The translations under genes were made by a program, and so were the position numbers. Shown piece after piece: positions 40,401-40,869 of a DNA stretch of 40,869 bases; position 1 is the stretch's first letter; the number at the start of each line of letters is the position of its first letter. The notes under the pieces are model-generated. The model made no database searches. It saw nothing but the letters and a program-made list of their open reading frames with translations, and was not told the DNA's origin. The DNA is from Bacillota bacterium (GTDB lineage Bacteria > Bacillota > Clostridia > Christensenellales > CAG-138): NCBI GenBank assembly GCA_016282255.1, contig JAEEKE010000102.1:1-40869 (forward strand), given 5' to 3'.

Positions 40401-40869
40401 GACTTCGAGACCGATCCCGAAGCTCAGGGCTTCCTGTTCATCGATGAGGACGGCGACGGCAACAACTGGGAGTGGCGCTACGGCGAAGAATGGGCCGACT
40501 TCAACTTCCATGAAGGCCTCGGCTACATGATGAGCGCTTCCTACATCAACTACGTCGGCGCTCTGACCCCCGATAACTGGCTGATCACCCCCGCGTTCGA
40601 GGGCGACTCCCTTACCTTCTGGGCACAGGGCCAGGATCCCTCCTACGCAGAGGAAGTCCTCGGCGTATACGTCTCCACCGATAACGGCGAGACCTGGTCC
40701 GACGAGCTGCTGCACATCGTGCTCGGTCCCGACGACACCCTGTACACCGTCGACCTGGCCGACTACTCCGGCACCCTCAAGGCCGCGATCCGTCACTACG
40801 ACGTGACCGATATGTTCCAGGCGAACGTCGACTACATCGAGGTCCACGGCGGCTCCACTCCGCCCGAGC
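37488..40869 (+). CDS. Secreted modular surface protein, C-terminus outside the window
   Basis: At least 1127 residues are present. A signal peptide (residues 1-24, cleavage after AMA) is followed by module A (48-180), a Big_2-like immunoglobulin domain (about 184-265), a propeller-like region (about 268-500) with repeated DLATGAATVV/DLETGAATLI units, and an InlB-type beta-grasp repeat (about 505-570). Then comes module B (about 572-728), which begins IWDFESDP with a DQDGDGWNW calcium-loop-like motif and resembles MAM/choice-of-anchor J domains. A VEPTEPP linker (732-759) is followed by second copies of module A, the beta-grasp repeat and module B. It looks like a wall-bound or released adhesin or glycan-binding protein. 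AAGGAG supports the ATG. Codon use favours GCT, GTC and ACC as in highly expressed genes. Ligand and anchor are unknown. Confidence 0.9.
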   Translation, partial: MKKFFAMLIAVAMVLSLVTVPAMAETKQAADPRIVGTVPAVRDAATVDEALNVPGGTLVFTNDATYPWVVDGDAAKSGNAGVASSTSSISTTATAVEGDIVQFDFKAWGEGSSTYWDKCLFSVDGNTVFQKGAYDNAEFESFSYGLTAGEHTLTWSYQKDSSVNPTGDYFMVDNVYIGQPVTAESITVEDLEVPTGLRFPVSYTVLPEAAFDKSVTFAIADTSVATVDETGMVTGVTEGTTTITVTSVANPEASGTATVTVVPGPEIVTLYGLAAYDVGGNYTGQWVEFTSAQPEVVTGHGALGATSYASAFAGGNVYGYYYDSSTSNGAFYIMDAETYEVSNLETTASIMGMAYNYANNTMYGITGASPREIATIDLATGAATVVAPVTGMNNVPLTLAINGDGEAYCIEFSSGDLYSLDLETGAATLIGATGVANAYVQSMTFDIETNQLYWAQIESTTALSLYLVDPETADVFDLGKIGGSGMEITGLYTKNDIDIGEVVMPDITITFVDGLTAAVLGTYVMQAGQPIPEDAFPEAPEHEGFVFDGWDYEGGNVFTDTTVTALYHDPNAIIWDFESDPVGQGFQMIDQDGDGWNWEWQLLGTAPSAPRYHEGLGYINSASYINDIGALTPDNWLITPAFEGGGSLSFWARGQDPSYASEYLGVFVTTDGGETWSDEIFNCTLTGTDTQYVVDLSDYATRGEIQVAIRHYNVTDMFYANLDYIEVSAPVVEPTEPPVEPTEPPVEPTEPPVEPTEPPVVTDLDEALNVEGGTLHFETEGTYPWIVVTEGDRVFAQSSNGGNHGTTSVLTLNVDLEESQSIYFEFKAWGEGSSTFWDHCDFAIDGEVQFTYGAYDNEWELYTCIIPAGEHTLTWSYTKDSSVNPTGDYFALDNVSIGEAPDVTVTFVDGLTGDTIDTLVVQAGTVLAEEDFPEAPEHEGYVFTGWNYNGEAITVDTTITANYQDPNSTIWDFETDPEAQGFLFIDEDGDGNNWEWRYGEEWADFNFHEGLGYMMSASYINYVGALTPDNWLITPAFEGDSLTFWAQGQDPSYAEEVLGVYVSTDNGETWSDELLHIVLGPDDTLYTVDLADYSGTLKAAIRHYDVTDMFQANVDYIEVHGGSTPPE
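39681..39764. repeat. Four tandem 21-bp repeats encoding VEPTEPP
   Basis: Units at 39681, 39702, 39723 and 39744 each encode VEPTEPP. Units one and two are alike, and units three and four are identical. They form a stiff proline-rich linker between the two halves of the surface protein. Slippage would keep frame. Confidence 0.95.

Noticed and set aside
37482..40847. A 1121-codon open frame antisense to the surface protein.
   Set aside because: It arises from the biased third positions of a highly expressed GC-rich gene. It has no ribosome binding site or promoter, and its product is a valine/glycine/aspartate-rich mirror of the sense codons.

Overview
The window looks like chromosome from a GC-rich (roughly 60 %) uncultured member of the Bacillota, class Clostridia, probably a gut or rumen anaerobe. 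The basis is strong AGGAGG-type ribosome binding sites, the mrnC-rlmB-sigH gene order, Gram-positive families (YcxB-like, DUF5685, DUF1846, Phd/Doc) and citrate/oxaloacetate fermentation genes. No phage, integrase, CRISPR array or intact transposase is visible. The genus cannot be named from the sequence alone.

Layout. 1-6.2 kb (minus): a sensing and transport module of response regulator, histidine kinase, giant FtsX-type permease, ATPase and a second permease cut by the window edge. The response regulator appears to begin at an ACG codon. 6.3-9.6 kb (plus): membrane beta subunit of a sodium-pumping decarboxylase, a small gamma-like subunit, an unknown protein and a DUF1846 protein. 9.7-10.1 kb: a Phd-type antitoxin followed by what looks like an internally deleted Doc toxin. 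10.2-12.4 kb (minus): DUF5685, a cysteine-tailed J-domain protein and a membrane protein. 12.5-18.9 kb: a nucleoside uptake and salvage locus with a BMP-type binding lipoprotein (plus), then a deoxyribosyltransferase-like protein, thymidine kinase and a three-gene nucleoside ABC transporter (minus). The second permease of that transporter carries an in-frame TAG. 19.0 kb: tRNA-Arg(ACG) with its own promoter and terminator. 19.2-22.1 kb (plus): three tandem YcxB-like membrane proteins and a larger unknown membrane protein. 22.15 kb: a nested palindrome of the GGGGACGGTTCT repeat type. 22.3-26.3 kb (minus): methyltransferase, M42 aminopeptidase and M3 oligopeptidase. 26.4-29.0 kb (plus): mrnC, rlmB with a 218-residue repeat-rich extension, and sigH.

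29.2-37.2 kb (plus) is a citrate lyase operon: citD, citE, citF, citC, a membrane-anchored RCC1-repeat protein, a citX-citG fusion and murI. Citrate lyase yields oxaloacetate, which the decarboxylase beta subunit 22 kb upstream could use to drive sodium export if a carboxyltransferase subunit is encoded elsewhere. No citrate transporter or carboxyltransferase is in the window. From 37.5 kb to the right edge runs a secreted modular surface protein, truncated by the window.

The observations most worth following are the RCC1 protein inside the citrate lyase operon, the ACG start of the response regulator, the amber codon in the nucleoside permease, the deleted Doc toxin, the RlmB repeat extension and the nested REP-like palindrome. 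No wholly new multi-gene system could be demonstrated by reading alone.
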